Assembly (NCBI RefSeq): GCF_031202305.1
Contig: NZ_CP101731.1
Span: 2,666,001 to 2,730,000, forward strand
Origin: Pelagibacterium sp. 26DY04
Lineage (GTDB): Bacteria; Pseudomonadota; Alphaproteobacteria; Rhizobiales; Devosiaceae
Direction: 5' to 3'
DNA length: 64,000 nucleotides
The notes under the pieces are model-generated. The model did no database searches, had not been told where the DNA came from, and saw nothing but the letters and a program-made list of their open reading frames with translations. Both the position numbers and the translations under genes were made by a program. Shown piece by piece: positions 35,268 to 44,303 of this stretch (the stretch's first letter is position 1; each line of letters starts with the position of its first letter).

Positions 35268-36182
35268 TCAAAGACCCTGCGCCCGCAGCTTGCCATCCAT
35301 GAACTGCTTGGCCCGCGGAACGTCGGCTTCCTCGAGATGTTCGATGATCATCGAAATGTTGGGATGCTTTTCCGACAGCCGCTTGAGGTAGAGGTCGTAG
35401 TTGAGCTCGCCCAATCCCGGCGCCGGCAACTCGATTTCCCCCACGCCCCGGAACGTGTGCGATTCAGCAGCGGTGTCGTCGCCGATATCGGCGTGCTTTT
35501 CGCTCTTGTCCTCGCCGGAGCGCTTGACGTCCTTGGCGTGGGCGATCTTGATCTTGTCCGAAAGCGTATCGAAGACCTGATGCAGGATCTTGTCCATCGC
35601 ATCGATATTGTGGGCCTCGAAATAGTTCGTCGGGTCCATCAGCAGCCCCAGCCCCGGATGATCGACCTGCGCGAACATCTTGACCGTCTCTTCCACCGAT
35701 CCGACCACATTGTTCACGTATGTCTCGAGCAAGAAAACCGCGCCGTGGTCATAGGCTTCCTGCGACAGTTCGGCGATCACCTTGCGGCATTCCTCGAACC
35801 CTTCCTCGGTCTTGTTGCGATCGTCATGCATCCAATCGCTTTCGGTGTTGTAGGTCCCCGTCTCCGATATGACGTAGGGCGAGCCGAAATCGCGGGCGTT
35901 GCGGATGATCTCCTTGAGATACCCAACCCTGCGCGCCCGCTCGTCGCGGTCCGGATGGATGATGTTGGTGTACCCTGAAATGCAGCAGATCGGCAGGTCG
36001 TGATCGCGGAAGGTCTCGCGCACCCGTTTGGCCTTTTCCTTGGTGATCTGGCCGGCTGAAAGATCGACATCCTTGAAGTGGAGATCGAGCTGGACGGTAT
36101 TGAAGCCGTGGCTTCTGATCTTCTTTGCCGTCTCTTCGAGAGTGTACGGGAAATATCCCGAAAAAATACCCAATTGCATCAT
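35268..36182 (-). CDS. Sugar phosphate isomerase/epimerase, AP endonuclease 2-like TIM barrel
   Basis: 304 aa. ATG 36182 (MMQLGIFSGYFPYTLEE) is preceded by AAGGAGGAG at ideal spacing. TIM-barrel features of the xylose isomerase-like superfamily: GFNTVQLDLHFKD, ISGYTNIIHPD, SETGTYN, Glu in LLETYVNNVVGSVEE, LLMDPTNYFEAHN, KIAHAKDVKRSGED and C-terminal MIIEHLEEADV, giving a plausible metal site of Glu, Asp, His, Glu. Members include inosose dehydratase (IolE), tagatose epimerases and hydroxypyruvate isomerase; this one is not assignable further. It is co-transcribed with the upstream Gfo/Idh gene (17-base gap). Confidence 0.87.
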   Translation of the reverse strand: MMQLGIFSGYFPYTLEETAKKIRSHGFNTVQLDLHFKDVDLSAGQITKEKAKRVRETFRDHDLPICCISGYTNIIHPDRDERARRVGYLKEIIRNARDFGSPYVISETGTYNTESDWMHDDRNKTEEGFEECRKVIAELSQEAYDHGAVFLLETYVNNVVGSVEETVKMFAQVDHPGLGLLMDPTNYFEAHNIDAMDKILHQVFDTLSDKIKIAHAKDVKRSGEDKSEKHADIGDDTAAESHTFRGVGEIELPAPGLGELNYDLYLKRLSEKHPNISMIIEHLEEADVPRAKQFMDGKLRAQGL

Positions 36183-36199
36183 GTTGCGTCTCCTCCTTG

Positions 36200-37288
36200 T
36201 TATTCCACTGGAACTTCGCTGAGCGACACGGTGCGCTTTTCCGCCATCGAGCGGTAACCGGCTTCCACCAGCGCCATGGTCCGCACGTTGTCGGCCACCG
36301 ACAGCTCGGGTTCGGTGCCGGACTTGAGCGCATATTGCAGTTGCTCCATCACGCCGATGAAGGCATGCGGGAACCACATGGTCTCCCATTCCGGCGTCAC
36401 CCATTTGCCGCCGGTCGCCGTCTTCGAGGCATAGCTGAGCGTCGAAGGCGCGCCATTGGGCCAGCCGATGGTTCCCTTGGCGACGCCATGGGTTCCCTCG
36501 ACACGCCAGCGGATGTGGATATCGTCGTCGAACCCCTCCTCGCGCGGACCGCTCCAGACGTCTTCGAGCGATAGCGCCATCACTCCATTGGCGAATTTGA
36601 GCGTCGAAGCCGTGATGCCATCCGAATGGGCGAACTCTGTCCTGGGATCGGTCCGCGCCACGGTGGTGATCTCGGTCGGCTCGCCGAAGAGGAACCGCAG
36701 GATATCGAGGTGATGCACGCCCATATTGGCGAGCGTCAGCCGGTCGTAGTCGGCAAGAAATGTCTGCCAATGGGGAATGGCATGCATGTCGATCTGCGCG
36801 AACACCACCTCCCCCAGATGCCCCGCATCGATGATCTGCTTGAGCACGCGCATCGCCTGGTCGTAGCGCATGTTCTGGTTGACCGAGAGGATCTTGCCCG
36901 CCGCCTTGGCTTCGTCGCGCAACGCGATCGCCTCATCAAGCGTCAGCGCCAACGGCTTTTGCGCCAGAATGGCCCGCACATGCGGCTGCGCCAGAGCCTT
37001 GCGGATGAGTACGGGCTGCTGGTCGGGCGGAAAGGCGATATCGACGATCTCGATCCGCGCATCGGCCAGCAGCGCCTCCGGCGTTTCGTGCACCGTCTTG
37101 ATGCCGTAGCGCTCGGCGACAGCCCTGGCATTCTTCTCGGTTCGCGATGCGATCGCGACGACATCGAAGCCAGCCTGCCGGTAGGCTTCCAGATGGTTGT
37201 CGGCCATGATCATGCCCGCGCCGATGCACCCTATGGCAAAATCGCGTGCGCGCACGTCTACGTCTGGCGAAAGCTTGAACGCCTCCAT
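36200..37288 (-). CDS. Gfo/Idh/MocA family oxidoreductase
   Basis: 362 aa from ATG 37288 with GGAGGAG upstream. Rossmann segment FAIGCIGAGMIMADNHLEAYRQAGFDVVAIASR (17-50), the family motif QKPLALTLDEA (here AQKPLAL in place of EKP, with the conserved Lys), NQNMRYDQAMRV, and the catalytic region LANMGVHHLDILRFLFGEP. It is an NAD(P)-dependent sugar or inositol-type dehydrogenase. First gene of a four-gene unit divergent from the LacI regulator at 37509, which probably controls it through the repeats in 37326-37450. Confidence 0.9.
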   Translation of the reverse strand: MEAFKLSPDVDVRARDFAIGCIGAGMIMADNHLEAYRQAGFDVVAIASRTEKNARAVAERYGIKTVHETPEALLADARIEIVDIAFPPDQQPVLIRKALAQPHVRAILAQKPLALTLDEAIALRDEAKAAGKILSVNQNMRYDQAMRVLKQIIDAGHLGEVVFAQIDMHAIPHWQTFLADYDRLTLANMGVHHLDILRFLFGEPTEITTVARTDPRTEFAHSDGITASTLKFANGVMALSLEDVWSGPREEGFDDDIHIRWRVEGTHGVAKGTIGWPNGAPSTLSYASKTATGGKWVTPEWETMWFPHAFIGVMEQLQYALKSGTEPELSVADNVRTMALVEAGYRSMAEKRTVSLSEVPVE

Positions 37289-37325
37289 CACCTCTCCTCC
37301 CAGCCAGGCTGATGCAGCTCGTGAA

Positions 37326-37362
37326 TGATGGATCTAATCTTTTTCCATCATTTTCTGATGGA
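37326..37362 (-). promoter_or_regulatory. Cluster of TGATGGA half-sites between the divergent Gfo/Idh and LacI genes
   Basis: TGATGGA occurs at 37326-37332 and 37356-37362, and its complement TCCATCA at 37344-37350. The latter two form an inverted repeat with a 5-base spacer. The sites lie 38-74 bases upstream of the Gfo/Idh start, in the 220-bp divergent promoter region, and are good operator candidates for the adjacent LacI protein. Confidence 0.55.
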
Positions 37363-37430
37363 CTAAATGAACAACCCCAAGCGGTCAAGCACTGTTTTTA
37401 AGGTAAATAGGCCATCTCTGCCAACGTAAT

Positions 37431-37450
37431 TACATCATTTTACATCATTT
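37431..37450 (+). repeat. Tandem 10-bp direct repeat in the LacI promoter region
   Basis: TACATCATTT is repeated twice without a gap (37431-37440 and 37441-37450), followed by TTGTTGATGC. The copies are one helical turn apart and 59 bases upstream of the LacI start, so they could be stacked regulator contacts. Confidence 0.55.
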
Positions 37451-37508
37451 TTGTTGATGCGACCCCCGATTGCACGCTATAGCGATACTACCCAATGGAG
37501 GCAGACGC

Positions 37509-38522
37509 ATGCGGGCAACGCTCGTGGATATCGCAAGGGAAGCAGGCGTATCGAGCGCCACAGTCGACCGCGTTCTCAACGACCGGCCCGGCGTCAAGGA
37601 ACGAACGCGGCTCGCCGTGCGCGATGCCGCGATCCGGCTCGGCTATATCGACTCCGCACCGCACCCGTCCCTCGCTTCCGAGCAGGCGCTGACGCTCGAC
37701 ATCGTGCTGCCGGGAGGCAGCAACAGCTTCATGCGCGAGCTGCACCAGCATATCGAGGCGCTGGCTCCGCTCCCGGGCAATGCAACAATCCACGTGCACA
37801 TCATCGACGGCTTCGAGCCGTCCGCCCTTGCGGCCAAGCTCACCCAGTTCGAAGGCCCCCGTCGCGGCGTCGCCTTGGTGGGTATCGACCATCCCCTCGT
37901 GCGCGAGGCTATCCGCGCCCTGGTGGAACGCGGCGTGCCGGTCGTGACCCTTGTGTCGGACATCCACCACGTCCCCCGTGCCGGCTACATCGGCATCGAC
38001 AATCGCTCGGCGGGCCGTCTCGCCGGCTATCTCATGGGCCGCATGCTGGGTCCGGGCGACAGGCGCGTGGCGATGTTCACCGGCTCATTCGCCTATCGCG
38101 GCCACGAGGAGCGCGAGATGGGCTTCCGTCACGTCATGGCCGAGATGTTCCCGCAGATCGCCATCCTCGATTCCGCCGAAGTCCGCGACGAGGAGGACCG
38201 CGCCTATGCCGTTGCGCGCGCCGTTCTCGCCGAGAAGGACATCGACGCCATCTACAATATCGGCGCCGGCAATCGCGGCATCGCACGCGCGCTTAAGGAA
38301 GCGGAGCGCGCGCAAGACGTGCTCTTTGTCGGCCACGATCTCACGCCGCACACCAAGTCCTTCCTGCTCGATGGCACGATGGATGTGGTCATCGACCAGA
38401 ACCCGCGCGTTCAGGCCCGCGAGGTGCTGGCCCAGCTCACCCGCACCGTGCGTGGCCAAGACTGGACCGCCATTTCCCCACGGGTGCAGGCGATCTTTCG
38501 CGAGAACATTCCCGAGGCGTGA
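37509..38522 (+). CDS. LacI family transcriptional regulator (divergent from the Gfo/Idh unit)
   Basis: 337 aa; ATG 37509 (MRATLVDIAREAG) has GGAG eight bases upstream. Helix-turn-helix TLVDIAREAGVSSATVDRVLNDRPGVKERTRLAVRDAAIRLGY at 4-46, then a type I periplasmic-binding-like core (LDIVLPGGSNSFMRELHQ; RAGYIGIDNRSAGRLAGYLMGR; IYNIGAGNRGIARAL; VVIDQNPRVQAREVLAQL). The IDNR-AGR and IDQNP blocks are typical of sugar- or polyol-sensing members. It is transcribed away from Gfo/Idh and convergent, 4 bases apart, with the mutarotase gene. Confidence 0.93.
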   Translation: MRATLVDIAREAGVSSATVDRVLNDRPGVKERTRLAVRDAAIRLGYIDSAPHPSLASEQALTLDIVLPGGSNSFMRELHQHIEALAPLPGNATIHVHIIDGFEPSALAAKLTQFEGPRRGVALVGIDHPLVREAIRALVERGVPVVTLVSDIHHVPRAGYIGIDNRSAGRLAGYLMGRMLGPGDRRVAMFTGSFAYRGHEEREMGFRHVMAEMFPQIAILDSAEVRDEEDRAYAVARAVLAEKDIDAIYNIGAGNRGIARALKEAERAQDVLFVGHDLTPHTKSFLLDGTMDVVIDQNPRVQAREVLAQLTRTVRGQDWTAISPRVQAIFRENIPEA

Positions 38523-38526
38523 AACC

Positions 38527-38859
38527 TCAATCGAGGTGGAAGATTTCGGGCATCATGCTCCACCAATCCCCGTCAGCCGCCGTTTCCAGCCGGATCTGGC
38601 AAGCATCGGTCAGCGCGAGCCAGCGCCTTGTCACATCCTGCTCGCCGAGCCATTTCATGTCGGCGGCATAGTCGGCGCCGGTATAGTCCCAATAGCCGAA
38701 CAACAGGTTTTCCGGCTCGCGCAGGAAGATCGAATAGTTGGCGATATTGGCGCGCTTGAGCGCGGCGTTCATCTCCGGCCAGGGCTCGGCGTGCAGCCGC
38801 TTGTACTCATCGAGCTTTTCGGGCTTGACGGCGATCACCATCCCCATGCGCTGGCCCAT
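38527..38859 (-). CDS. L-rhamnose/L-fucose mutarotase family protein (DUF718)
   Basis: 110 aa, ATG 38859, two bases after the ATPase stop. It is a small dimeric alpha/beta-barrel protein with family landmarks: VIAVKPEKLDEYKRLHAEPWPEMNAALKRANIANYSIFLREPENLLFGYWDY and the C-terminal PEIFHLD. Characterised relatives interconvert the anomers of L-rhamnose; related proteins sit in L-fucose clusters. As last gene of the transporter operon it would speed up supply of the anomer used by the aldo/keto reductase at 32246. Confidence 0.9.
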   Translation of the reverse strand: MGQRMGMVIAVKPEKLDEYKRLHAEPWPEMNAALKRANIANYSIFLREPENLLFGYWDYTGADYAADMKWLGEQDVTRRWLALTDACQIRLETAADGDWWSMMPEIFHLD

Positions 38860-38861
38860 GT

Positions 38862-39920
38862 TCAGCGAACCCGCGCGCCCGCTTGGTCGAACAGCCGCAC
38901 CGAGGCCGGATCGAAACGCAGCACGGCCGCCTCCCCGCTCCGGGGCGCGCTGCCGCGCCGCTCGGCGATCAACACCTCGCCATCGGCGAGCCGGCTGTGC
39001 ACATAGGTGGTCGATCCAAGCTGCTCGGAAACATCGACGCTGACCGGCAGCTCGACACCCGCCGGCGCATCGAGATGCTCGGGCCGGACGCCGAGCCGCA
39101 AAGCCTGCCCCGCAGCCAAATCGGACTGCAGATGCGGCAGGGCGATGTCGATGCCGTTGAGCGTCACCTTTTTGGGACCACTGGCCGTGGCCGAAAGAAA
39201 ATTCATCCGCGGCGAGCCGATGAAGCCGGCGACAAAGGCATTGTCGGGGTTCTCGTAAAGCTCCATGGGCGTGCCCACCTGCTCGACCACTCCGGCCCGC
39301 AGCACCACGATCCGGTCCGCCAGCGTCATGGCTTCCGTCTGGTCATGGGTGACATAGATCATCGTGTTGCCCAGTGTTCCATGCAGCTTGGCGATCTCCA
39401 CCCGCATCTGAACCCGCAATTCGGCATCGAGATTGGAGAGCGGTTCGTCGAACAGGAACACGTCCGGGTTGCGCACGATGGCCCGGCCAATGGCCACGCG
39501 CTGGCGCTGGCCGCCCGAGAGCTGCGCCGGCTTGCGGTCGAGCAGCTTTTCAAGCTGCAGGATCGAAGCGGCCCGCTGCACCTTTTCGGCGATCTCGGCC
39601 TTGGGCCGCCCCGTCATGCGCAGCCCGAAGCTCATATTGTCGGCAACGCTCATATGCGGATAGAGCGCATAGGACTGGAACACCATGGCCACGCCGCGAT
39701 CGGATGGTTCCTCATCGTTCATCCGCTTGCCGCCGATGTGGAGGTCACCGTCGGTTATGGTCTCCAGCCCGGCGATCATCCGCAGCAGCGTGGATTTCCC
39801 ACACCCGGAAGGTCCGACGAACACCACGAATTCGCCCTGCTCGATACCGAGCGATACCCCGTGGATGACCGGCGTGGCGCCATAGGATTTGCGGACGTCT
39901 TTGAGTTCGATCTGAGCCAT
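38862..39920 (-). CDS. ABC transporter ATP-binding protein (UgpC/MalK type) of the deoxysugar importer
   Basis: 352 aa; ATG 39920 ([21 protein letters not shown]), 5 bases after the permease stop. Walker [10 protein letters not shown] near 36-44, Q-loop [16 protein letters not shown], signature [15 protein letters not shown], Walker [14 protein letters not shown], switch His in [14 protein letters not shown], and a C-terminal TOBE/regulatory domain (GVRPEHL near 285). This is a complete CUT1-type sugar-importer ATPase, paired with the two permeases and receptor encoded upstream in the same operon. Confidence 0.95.
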   Translation of the reverse strand: MAQIELKDVRKSYGATPVIHGVSLGIEQGEFVVFVGPSGCGKSTLLRMIAGLETITDGDLHIGGKRMNDEEPSDRGVAMVFQSYALYPHMSVADNMSFGLRMTGRPKAEIAEKVQRAASILQLEKLLDRKPAQLSGGQRQRVAIGRAIVRNPDVFLFDEPLSNLDAELRVQMRVEIAKLHGTLGNTMIYVTHDQTEAMTLADRIVVLRAGVVEQVGTPMELYENPDNAFVAGFIGSPRMNFLSATASGPKKVTLNGIDIALPHLQSDLAAGQALRLGVRPEHLDAPAGVELPVSVDVSEQLGSTTYVHSRLADGEVLIAERRGSAPRSGEAAVLRFDPASVRLFDQAGARVR

Positions 39921-39925
39921 GAAAC

Positions 39926-40759
39926 CTAGCCTTTGACAGCGCCGACGGCGATCCCGGAGACGATCTGGCGCTGGAAGATGATGTAAAGGATGACGATCGG
40001 CGCGGCAGCGAGGACAATGCCGGCCGACAGCAGCGGAACATTGGTGGTGTATTCGCCCCTGAGCGCCGCGATGCCGACCATCAGCGTGCGCTGGTCCTGC
40101 AGGACGAGCAGCGAAATCAACACGTCGTTCCAGCAATAAAGCGTATTGAGGATGCCAAGCGTGATCAGCGCCGGCTTGCCCATGGGCACCATCACATACC
40201 ACCACACCTGAATGAGCTTGGCCCCGTCGATCCGCGCCGCTTCGACCAGCTCGCGCGGCAGGCCGGCATAGAACGAGGTCATGAGGTAGACCGAGAACGG
40301 CAGGAACAAAGCCGTATAGGAGATGATGAGACCGATGCGCGTATTGAGCAGCCCCAGCCCCACCACCGTCTGGTAGAACGGCACCAGAACCACCTGCACC
40401 GGGATCATCAGCGAGGCAAGGATCACGATGAAGATCAGCCGGCGCATGGGGAAGCGCAACACGGCCAGTGCGAAGCCGGCCAGCGAGGACACCACCAGCA
40501 GCAACAGCACCGCCCCCGCCGTGGTGATCACCGAATTGATGAAATAGCTGTCGAGATTCGACTGCGTCCAGGCCTGGACGAAATTGCTCACTGTCGGGTT
40601 CTGGACCAGGCCGAACCTGTCGAGGATATAGCCGCGATTATCCTTGAGCGCGTTGTTGATCGCGAAATATACCGGATAGACGCAAGAGAGCGCCAGTAGC
40701 GCCATGGGCAGCGCGAATATCCAGAGAATGCGTCTTTCCCGTTTTCCGGCGGCAGCCAT
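39926..40759 (-). CDS. ABC sugar transporter permease (MalG type)
   Basis: 277 aa. ATG 40759 ([19 protein letters not shown]) with AAGGAG upstream; the longer frame overlaps the preceding permease and is rejected. Six hydrophobic helices and the EAA loop [40 protein letters not shown] near 170-205. It belongs to the CUT1 family. It partners the permease at 40770 and is positioned between it and the ATPase gene. Confidence 0.94.
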   Translation of the reverse strand: MAAAGKRERRILWIFALPMALLALSCVYPVYFAINNALKDNRGYILDRFGLVQNPTVSNFVQAWTQSNLDSYFINSVITTAGAVLLLLVVSSLAGFALAVLRFPMRRLIFIVILASLMIPVQVVLVPFYQTVVGLGLLNTRIGLIISYTALFLPFSVYLMTSFYAGLPRELVEAARIDGAKLIQVWWYVMVPMGKPALITLGILNTLYCWNDVLISLLVLQDQRTLMVGIAALRGEYTTNVPLLSAGIVLAAAPIVILYIIFQRQIVSGIAVGAVKG

Positions 40760-40769
40760 GGCGTGCTCC

Positions 40770-41705
40770 TTAAAGATTGGCGTTGCGCGACATGATGCGG
40801 ATCTGCAGATACGCGATCCCGGCCATGAAGGCGAACAGCACCATTGAGATCGCCGCCGCATAGCCGGGCCGGTTGAGCCGCCCCTGCTCGAGCCAGATGA
40901 GAAATTCGGGCAGTGTCGTCGCCGTCCCCGGTCCGCCGGCGGTCAGCACATAGATCAGCCCGAACATGTTGGTGAGCACGCCGATCGTGGTCACCACCGC
41001 GACGAATTCGATGATCGGACGCAGCGAGGGAATGATGACGAACACCCAGATCTGCCACAGCTTGGCACCATCCAGCCGCGCCGCCTCCAGCATCTCCTTG
41101 GGAACCGTGGACAGACCGGCCAAAAAGATCAGAAGGCTCATCCCGAACGTCGCCCAGAGCTGAACGCCGATAAGCGAGAACAGCGCCGTGTTGGAATCGC
41201 CCAGCCAATCGACGGCATTGATGCCGAACATCCCCAAAAGCGCGTTGAACGAGCCGTCATAGCGCAGCACCACATTGAAGATGGAGCCTACGATCACGCT
41301 CGAAAGCACGGCGGGGAAGAAATAGACGGCGCGGAACAGCTTGCCGCCCGGCACCCCCTGATGGATCAGGATGGCGAGCAGCATGGGCAGCATGATCCAG
41401 ATCGGAAGCGTTGCCAGAAGCACGAAGGTATTGACCATCGACGCCTGGAAATTTGGATCCCCCACCATCTGCTGGTAGTTGCCGATGCCGATGAAATTGG
41501 CCTCGCCCAGCCCGCGCCAGTCGGTAAGCGAGAGAAAGAACCCCCAGATCAGCGGAATGATGCGGAACACCAGCACCAGCAGCACCGCCGGCATCACGAA
41601 CAAAAAGGCGAACCGGCGCTCGGCCTTCGAGCCCGCCATGGTCGGCGCCGCGCGCTTGCTGCGCTTGCCCATCGGCTCGGCTGTCGATGCGTTGGCGCTC
41701 ACCAT
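40770..41705 (-). CDS. ABC sugar transporter permease (MalF/UgpA type)
   Basis: 311 aa; ATG 41705 (MVSANASTAEPMGKRS) follows GGAGGAA at 8 bases. Six helices after a basic cytoplasmic N-terminus; EAA loop LSTVPKEMLEAARLDGAKLWQIWVFVIIPSLRPIIEFVAV near 215-250, and the CUT1 feature IYVLTAGGPGTATTLPEFLIW. It is the first permease after the receptor gene, separated from it by a strong hairpin. Confidence 0.94.
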   Translation of the reverse strand: MVSANASTAEPMGKRSKRAAPTMAGSKAERRFAFLFVMPAVLLVLVFRIIPLIWGFFLSLTDWRGLGEANFIGIGNYQQMVGDPNFQASMVNTFVLLATLPIWIMLPMLLAILIHQGVPGGKLFRAVYFFPAVLSSVIVGSIFNVVLRYDGSFNALLGMFGINAVDWLGDSNTALFSLIGVQLWATFGMSLLIFLAGLSTVPKEMLEAARLDGAKLWQIWVFVIIPSLRPIIEFVAVVTTIGVLTNMFGLIYVLTAGGPGTATTLPEFLIWLEQGRLNRPGYAAAISMVLFAFMAGIAYLQIRIMSRNANL

Positions 41706-41732
41706 CCAGGATTTCCTCCGCTCAAAGACAGG

Positions 41733-41758
41733 CCATGGCGCGGTTGGCCGCGCCATGG
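41733..41758 (-). other. Intercistronic hairpin between sugar receptor and permease
   Basis: A perfect 11-bp stem (41733-41743 with 41748-41758, CCATGGCGCGG/CCGCGCCATGG) with a 4-nt loop lies 19 bases after the receptor stop. No T tract follows, so stabilisation of receptor mRNA is more likely than full termination. Confidence 0.7.
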
Positions 41759-41777
41759 ATCGTTAGAGGCTCGCGCC

Positions 41778-43019
41778 TCAATTCCCGCTATGGGCCTGCG
41801 CCTGAACCTCGTCCATGCGCGCCGCGGCCTCCTCGACCGTCACATCGCCATTGAGCAGAAGCTGGCTCTGGCGGTGCCATTCGGACAATTCATCCGCAGT
41901 GGTGTTCGAGTGAGCCATGGGCGCGCCATAAGGCTCGAGCCATTCGAGAATGGCAACGACCGAGGGGCTGGAGAGGCTGGACGTATCGACAGTCGTATTG
42001 GCCGGCACGACGCCCGCATCGTTCACGAAAGTCTGGATCGGCCCAGCGGACGCCAGATGCTCGACGAAAGCGGTCGCGAGTTCAACATTGGCCCCGGCAT
42101 TGTTGACCCCATAGCCGATGCCGCCCGCCACCGGAATCTTGACCTCGCCATCGGCAAGTGAGGGCGCTGGATGGCGGAAAACCCCGACATTTTCCGCGCC
42201 GAGAAAATCGTCGAACTGCTTCCAGTGCGCCACGTCCGACAACAGCCCGATCGTATTGGCGGCATCGCCACGCATGAACTGCTCATATTCGTCCATGAAC
42301 TTAGCCGTCGAATTGGCCCCCTGGCGGTACCAGCCCATGTCCTGGGTATCGACCCAGGCCTGGAGGATTTCCATGATCTCCGGGCTGGACCATTTCAGCT
42401 CTCCATTGGCAAAGGCGTCATGCTGCTCGGCGGTCAGTGACGAAGCAGCAACCGAGGACAGGAAGAATTCTCCGCCGAACCCTTCGCGATTGCCCATGGA
42501 AAAGCACGGCACATTGCCCGTTTCGGTGATCGCCTCGCAGGCGGCAACCAGCTCTTCCCAGGTCTGGGGCGGGTTTTCCGGGTCGAGACCGGCTTCGGCA
42601 TAACGCTGCTTGTTATAATAGACGATAAAACCCTGCATGGTGATCGGCAGCGCATGGAGCGTGCCGTCCTCGTTCGCGAACTCCTCGGTGCCCACGAGGT
42701 TTTCGCCCAGCGCCGTCACATCGGTCAGCGCCTCGAACCGCGCCCGCGCCTGCGCGCCGCCATTGAGCAGGAACACGTCCGGCCCCGCCCCCGATGCCAG
42801 GGCGGTCCCCAGGATCGTGTAGTACTGATCGTTGGGCTGCATCACGTAATTGATGGTGACGCCGGGATGGGCCGCCTCAAATTCGGTCTTGGCCTGCTGG
42901 AAATAACTGGTCGCCACCGGATCGCCCGACTTCCAGTCCCAGACGGTGATCGTTTGGGCAAAGGCCGGGCTGGCGACGGCAAACACCAGCGCGGCACTGG
43001 TCAACAGTGTGGTTCTCAT
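41778..43019 (-). CDS. Extracellular sugar-binding protein of the deoxysugar ABC transporter
   Basis: 413 aa from ATG 43019 (MRTTLLTSAALVFAVASPAFAQ), with GGAGAGC upstream and a standard signal peptide (cleavage after AFA). Family 1 binding-protein features: ITVWDWKSGDPVATSYFQQAKTEFEAAHPGVTINYV, GPDVFLLNGG, LHALPITMQGFIVYYNKQRYAEAGLDPENPPQTWEEL and AGGIGYGVNNAGANVELATAFVEHL. The ligand is inferred from the linked pathway genes (deoxyhexose such as L-fucose or L-rhamnose). It is second in the operon after the enolase-superfamily gene. Confidence 0.92.
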   Translation of the reverse strand: MRTTLLTSAALVFAVASPAFAQTITVWDWKSGDPVATSYFQQAKTEFEAAHPGVTINYVMQPNDQYYTILGTALASGAGPDVFLLNGGAQARARFEALTDVTALGENLVGTEEFANEDGTLHALPITMQGFIVYYNKQRYAEAGLDPENPPQTWEELVAACEAITETGNVPCFSMGNREGFGGEFFLSSVAASSLTAEQHDAFANGELKWSSPEIMEILQAWVDTQDMGWYRQGANSTAKFMDEYEQFMRGDAANTIGLLSDVAHWKQFDDFLGAENVGVFRHPAPSLADGEVKIPVAGGIGYGVNNAGANVELATAFVEHLASAGPIQTFVNDAGVVPANTTVDTSSLSSPSVVAILEWLEPYGAPMAHSNTTADELSEWHRQSQLLLNGDVTVEEAAARMDEVQAQAHSGN

Positions 43020-43054
43020 TTGAAAGCTCTCCTCCATCAATCAAATTGTCTGCG

Positions 43055-44221
43055 CTAGGCTGTCCCCAGGCTCCGCACTGGCGCCGGGCGCCCCACGCGC
43101 GGGTTTGCCGGCGCCTCGCCCAACTGATCCTCCGAAACGATCTCCGGCCGCGCCCACTCGGCCCGCGCCACCTCGCTCAGCACCAGCCCGTGGCCGGGCC
43201 GCTTGGGCGCATAGGCATAGCCGTCGCGGATTTCGATCGGTTCCTCAACGAGATGGTCGAAATTCTGGAACGAATATTCGATCCACTCCACCTCCGGCAG
43301 CGCCACCGCCGCCTGGATGCCCACCTCGAGAAATGTGTTGCCCACGCTGACCGGCACGCCGATATCGGCGGCGAACCAGCCGATGCGCATAACGTCGGTG
43401 ATCTGCCCGTGAACGTTGACGATATCGGTCGCGCCCGCGCTCATCAGCGCCCGCTTGCCCGACGCGTCCAGATATTCCCCCGAATTGATCATCGTGTTCG
43501 GGGTGGATGCGCACAGCATCTTCAGCCCCGCGAAATCGGTGCGCAAGATGGGGTCCTCGACCCAGACGAGCGCAAACCCCGCCCTTTCGATCGCCTCGAT
43601 CTTGTTGAGCGCCTCCTTGGCGCCCCAGGCCTCGTTGGCGTCGATCATGAACCGCGCGCCGGGCCGGACCGTTTTCTTCAAGAGGTCGAGCCGGTGCAGG
43701 TCGCGTTCGAAATCGGAATGCCCGACCTTGATCTTGAACGTATCGTAGCCGATGGCATCGGCATGCCCGAACAGCTCGACGAACGCCTCGTCCGAGAGAT
43801 GGAAATCAAGCCCGCTCGCATAGGCTTTCACCCTGTCGCGGCTTCCCCCCAGCACCTCCCAGAGCGGCATGCCCGCTTCCTTGCCCACCAGATCCCACAG
43901 CGCCACCTGCAACGCCTCATGGACCGGCAGCCCGAATGCGCGTTGATTGCCACCGCGTGGGCGCGTCACGCGATGCACGAGTCCCAGCGGCGAAGCGCCC
44001 TCCAGCGTCGGCCAGACTTCGGTTTCAAATATCCGCTCCATCTCCGCCTGGCTCGGAAGCGGCGTAAAGAGCGTCTGGATAAAGCCCAGTCCCACCGCGC
44101 CCGTATCGGCAATCAGCTCGAGCGCTGCAACGTTGACATCCTCGGCCCGCACCTGGCTATCCCCGATAACGCGGTCGCGCCGGAACTGAAAACGCGTTAT
44201 GCGGTAGGAATTGATGCGCAT
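43055..44221 (-). CDS. Enolase-superfamily (mandelate racemase/muconate lactonizing type) sugar-acid dehydratase candidate
   Basis: 388 aa from ATG 44221 (MRINSYRITRFQFRRDRV); the longer frame would cross the operator at 44252. The barrel carries KxK as FKIKVG, metal ligands Asp in MIDANEAW, Glu in VWVEDP and Glu in INSGEY, then NVHGQITDVMR and VSVGNTFLEVG. The classic C-terminal His of L-fuconate dehydratases (PHAGG-type) is not obvious; His may be supplied by NVHGQ. By elimination it is the dehydratase missing from the sugar pathway encoded at 29773-33199, since it heads the transporter operon and its promoter shares an operator with that unit. Confidence 0.82.
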   Translation of the reverse strand: MRINSYRITRFQFRRDRVIGDSQVRAEDVNVAALELIADTGAVGLGFIQTLFTPLPSQAEMERIFETEVWPTLEGASPLGLVHRVTRPRGGNQRAFGLPVHEALQVALWDLVGKEAGMPLWEVLGGSRDRVKAYASGLDFHLSDEAFVELFGHADAIGYDTFKIKVGHSDFERDLHRLDLLKKTVRPGARFMIDANEAWGAKEALNKIEAIERAGFALVWVEDPILRTDFAGLKMLCASTPNTMINSGEYLDASGKRALMSAGATDIVNVHGQITDVMRIGWFAADIGVPVSVGNTFLEVGIQAAVALPEVEWIEYSFQNFDHLVEEPIEIRDGYAYAPKRPGHGLVLSEVARAEWARPEIVSEDQLGEAPANPRVGRPAPVRSLGTA

Positions 44222-44251
44222 AGCCTGCTTCTTTGATCGACTAGTTCGAGA

Positions 44252-44267
44252 AACTGATCTATCAGTT
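44252..44267 (+). promoter_or_regulatory. Palindromic operator between the GntR gene and the dehydratase/transporter operon
   Basis: AACTGATctATCAGTT has 7-bp arms around a 2-base centre. It lies 31 bases upstream of the dehydratase start (minus strand) and 37 bases upstream of the GntR GTG start (plus strand), so it can control both. Its core TGATCTATCAG recurs in the promoter at 33227-33259. Confidence 0.75.
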
Positions 44268-44303
44268 AGCAGGATTAATAGAGTAGACAGCACGAGGGCA
44301 CAA

